A stretch of DNA of 5,923 nucleotides, taken from contig JAJZKY010000326.1 of assembly GCA_021803885.1 (NCBI GenBank), positions 1 to 5,923 of the forward strand. The letters run 5' to 3'. Source of the DNA: Planctomycetota bacterium. Lineage in GTDB: Bacteria > Planctomycetota > Phycisphaerae > WQYP01 > JAJZKY01. Every line of letters starts with the position of its first letter. Position 1 is the first letter of the stretch. The position numbers and the translations under genes are program-made. The notes under the pieces were generated by a model. It saw nothing but the letters and a program-made list of their open reading frames with translations, was not told the DNA's origin and did not search any database. Shown piece after piece: positions 5,858-5,923 of this stretch.

Positions 5858-5923
5858 TCAGGTGGATTGGGTTTCCGCGGTGGGGGTTTCAGAGGTGTTT
5901 TCCGCGGCCGGGGGCACGGTTTT
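5858..5923 (-). CDS. Probable C-terminal tail of an upstream minus-strand gene (partial)
   Basis: Reading inward from the right edge, one minus-strand frame gives 21 codons ending KTVPPAAENTSETPTAETQST before a TGA at 5860-5858. It is rich in Pro, Ala, Thr and Glu, like many disordered bacterial C-termini, and its codons have frequent G or C at the third position and G at the first. CCGCGGAAA recurs 27 bp apart, in phase with codons, giving the related AEN/AET units. A second minus-strand frame is open longer (79 codons, 5922-5686, stop at 5685-5683) and reads as a basic, Pro-rich tail, but its first-position G content is poor for a gene. No domain is visible and no function can be given. Only sequence beyond the edge will decide. 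Confidence 0.35.
   Translation of the reverse strand, partial: KTVPPAAENTSETPTAETQST

Noticed and set aside
5855..5923. Plus-strand reading GLGFRGGGFRGVFRGRGHGF, resembling an RGG-box RNA-binding protein
   Set aside because: A stop at 5852-5854 leaves only a TTG start with no properly spaced ribosome site. The Gly/Arg pattern is the mirror of a Pro-rich minus-strand tail.

Overview
The window is ordinary bacterial chromosome: moderately GC-rich, densely packed, with no transposase, integrase, phage gene, CRISPR array, tRNA or rRNA that I can see. The predicted proteins look most like those of Planctomycetota or related PVC bacteria. The hints are the GT2-GT39 pair, the MFS signature GIHEG-IGMG-LGP in its C-terminal half, and the GGRGMHG version of PurN. 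This taxonomic call is an impression from motifs, not the result of a search.

Left part (1-2404, plus strand): the C-terminal half of a polyprenyl-phosphate glycosyltransferase (GT2, GtrB/DPM1-like, cut by the window edge) overlaps by 4 bp (ATGA) with a complete GT39 (PMT_2/ArnT-like) integral membrane glycosyltransferase. The usual division of labour is that the GT2 enzyme loads a sugar onto a lipid phosphate at the cytoplasmic face and the GT39 enzyme transfers it to an acceptor on the outer face. Both proteins depart from family consensus at normally conserved positions.

Middle and right part (5607-2418, minus strand): three genes read gdhA (glutamate dehydrogenase), then an MFS transporter, then purN (phosphoribosylglycinamide formyltransferase). 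Each pair overlaps by 4 bp (GTGA, then ATGA), so this is almost certainly one translationally coupled operon. It converges on the glycosyltransferase pair across a 13-bp gap carrying a run of nine T. Glutamate/ammonia metabolism and purine synthesis are linked through nitrogen supply; the transporter's substrate cannot be read from the sequence.

Far right (5608-5923): about 250 bp without a convincing gene. It holds a good Shine-Dalgarno for gdhA, a possible extended -10 promoter, a 6-5-6 inverted repeat and a pair of 11-bp direct repeats. The last 66 bp probably encode the C-terminal tail of another minus-strand gene that begins outside the window.

I found no clear candidate for a new system. 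The points most worth following are the motif changes in the glycosyltransferase pair, the gdhA-MFS-purN linkage and the repeats upstream of gdhA.
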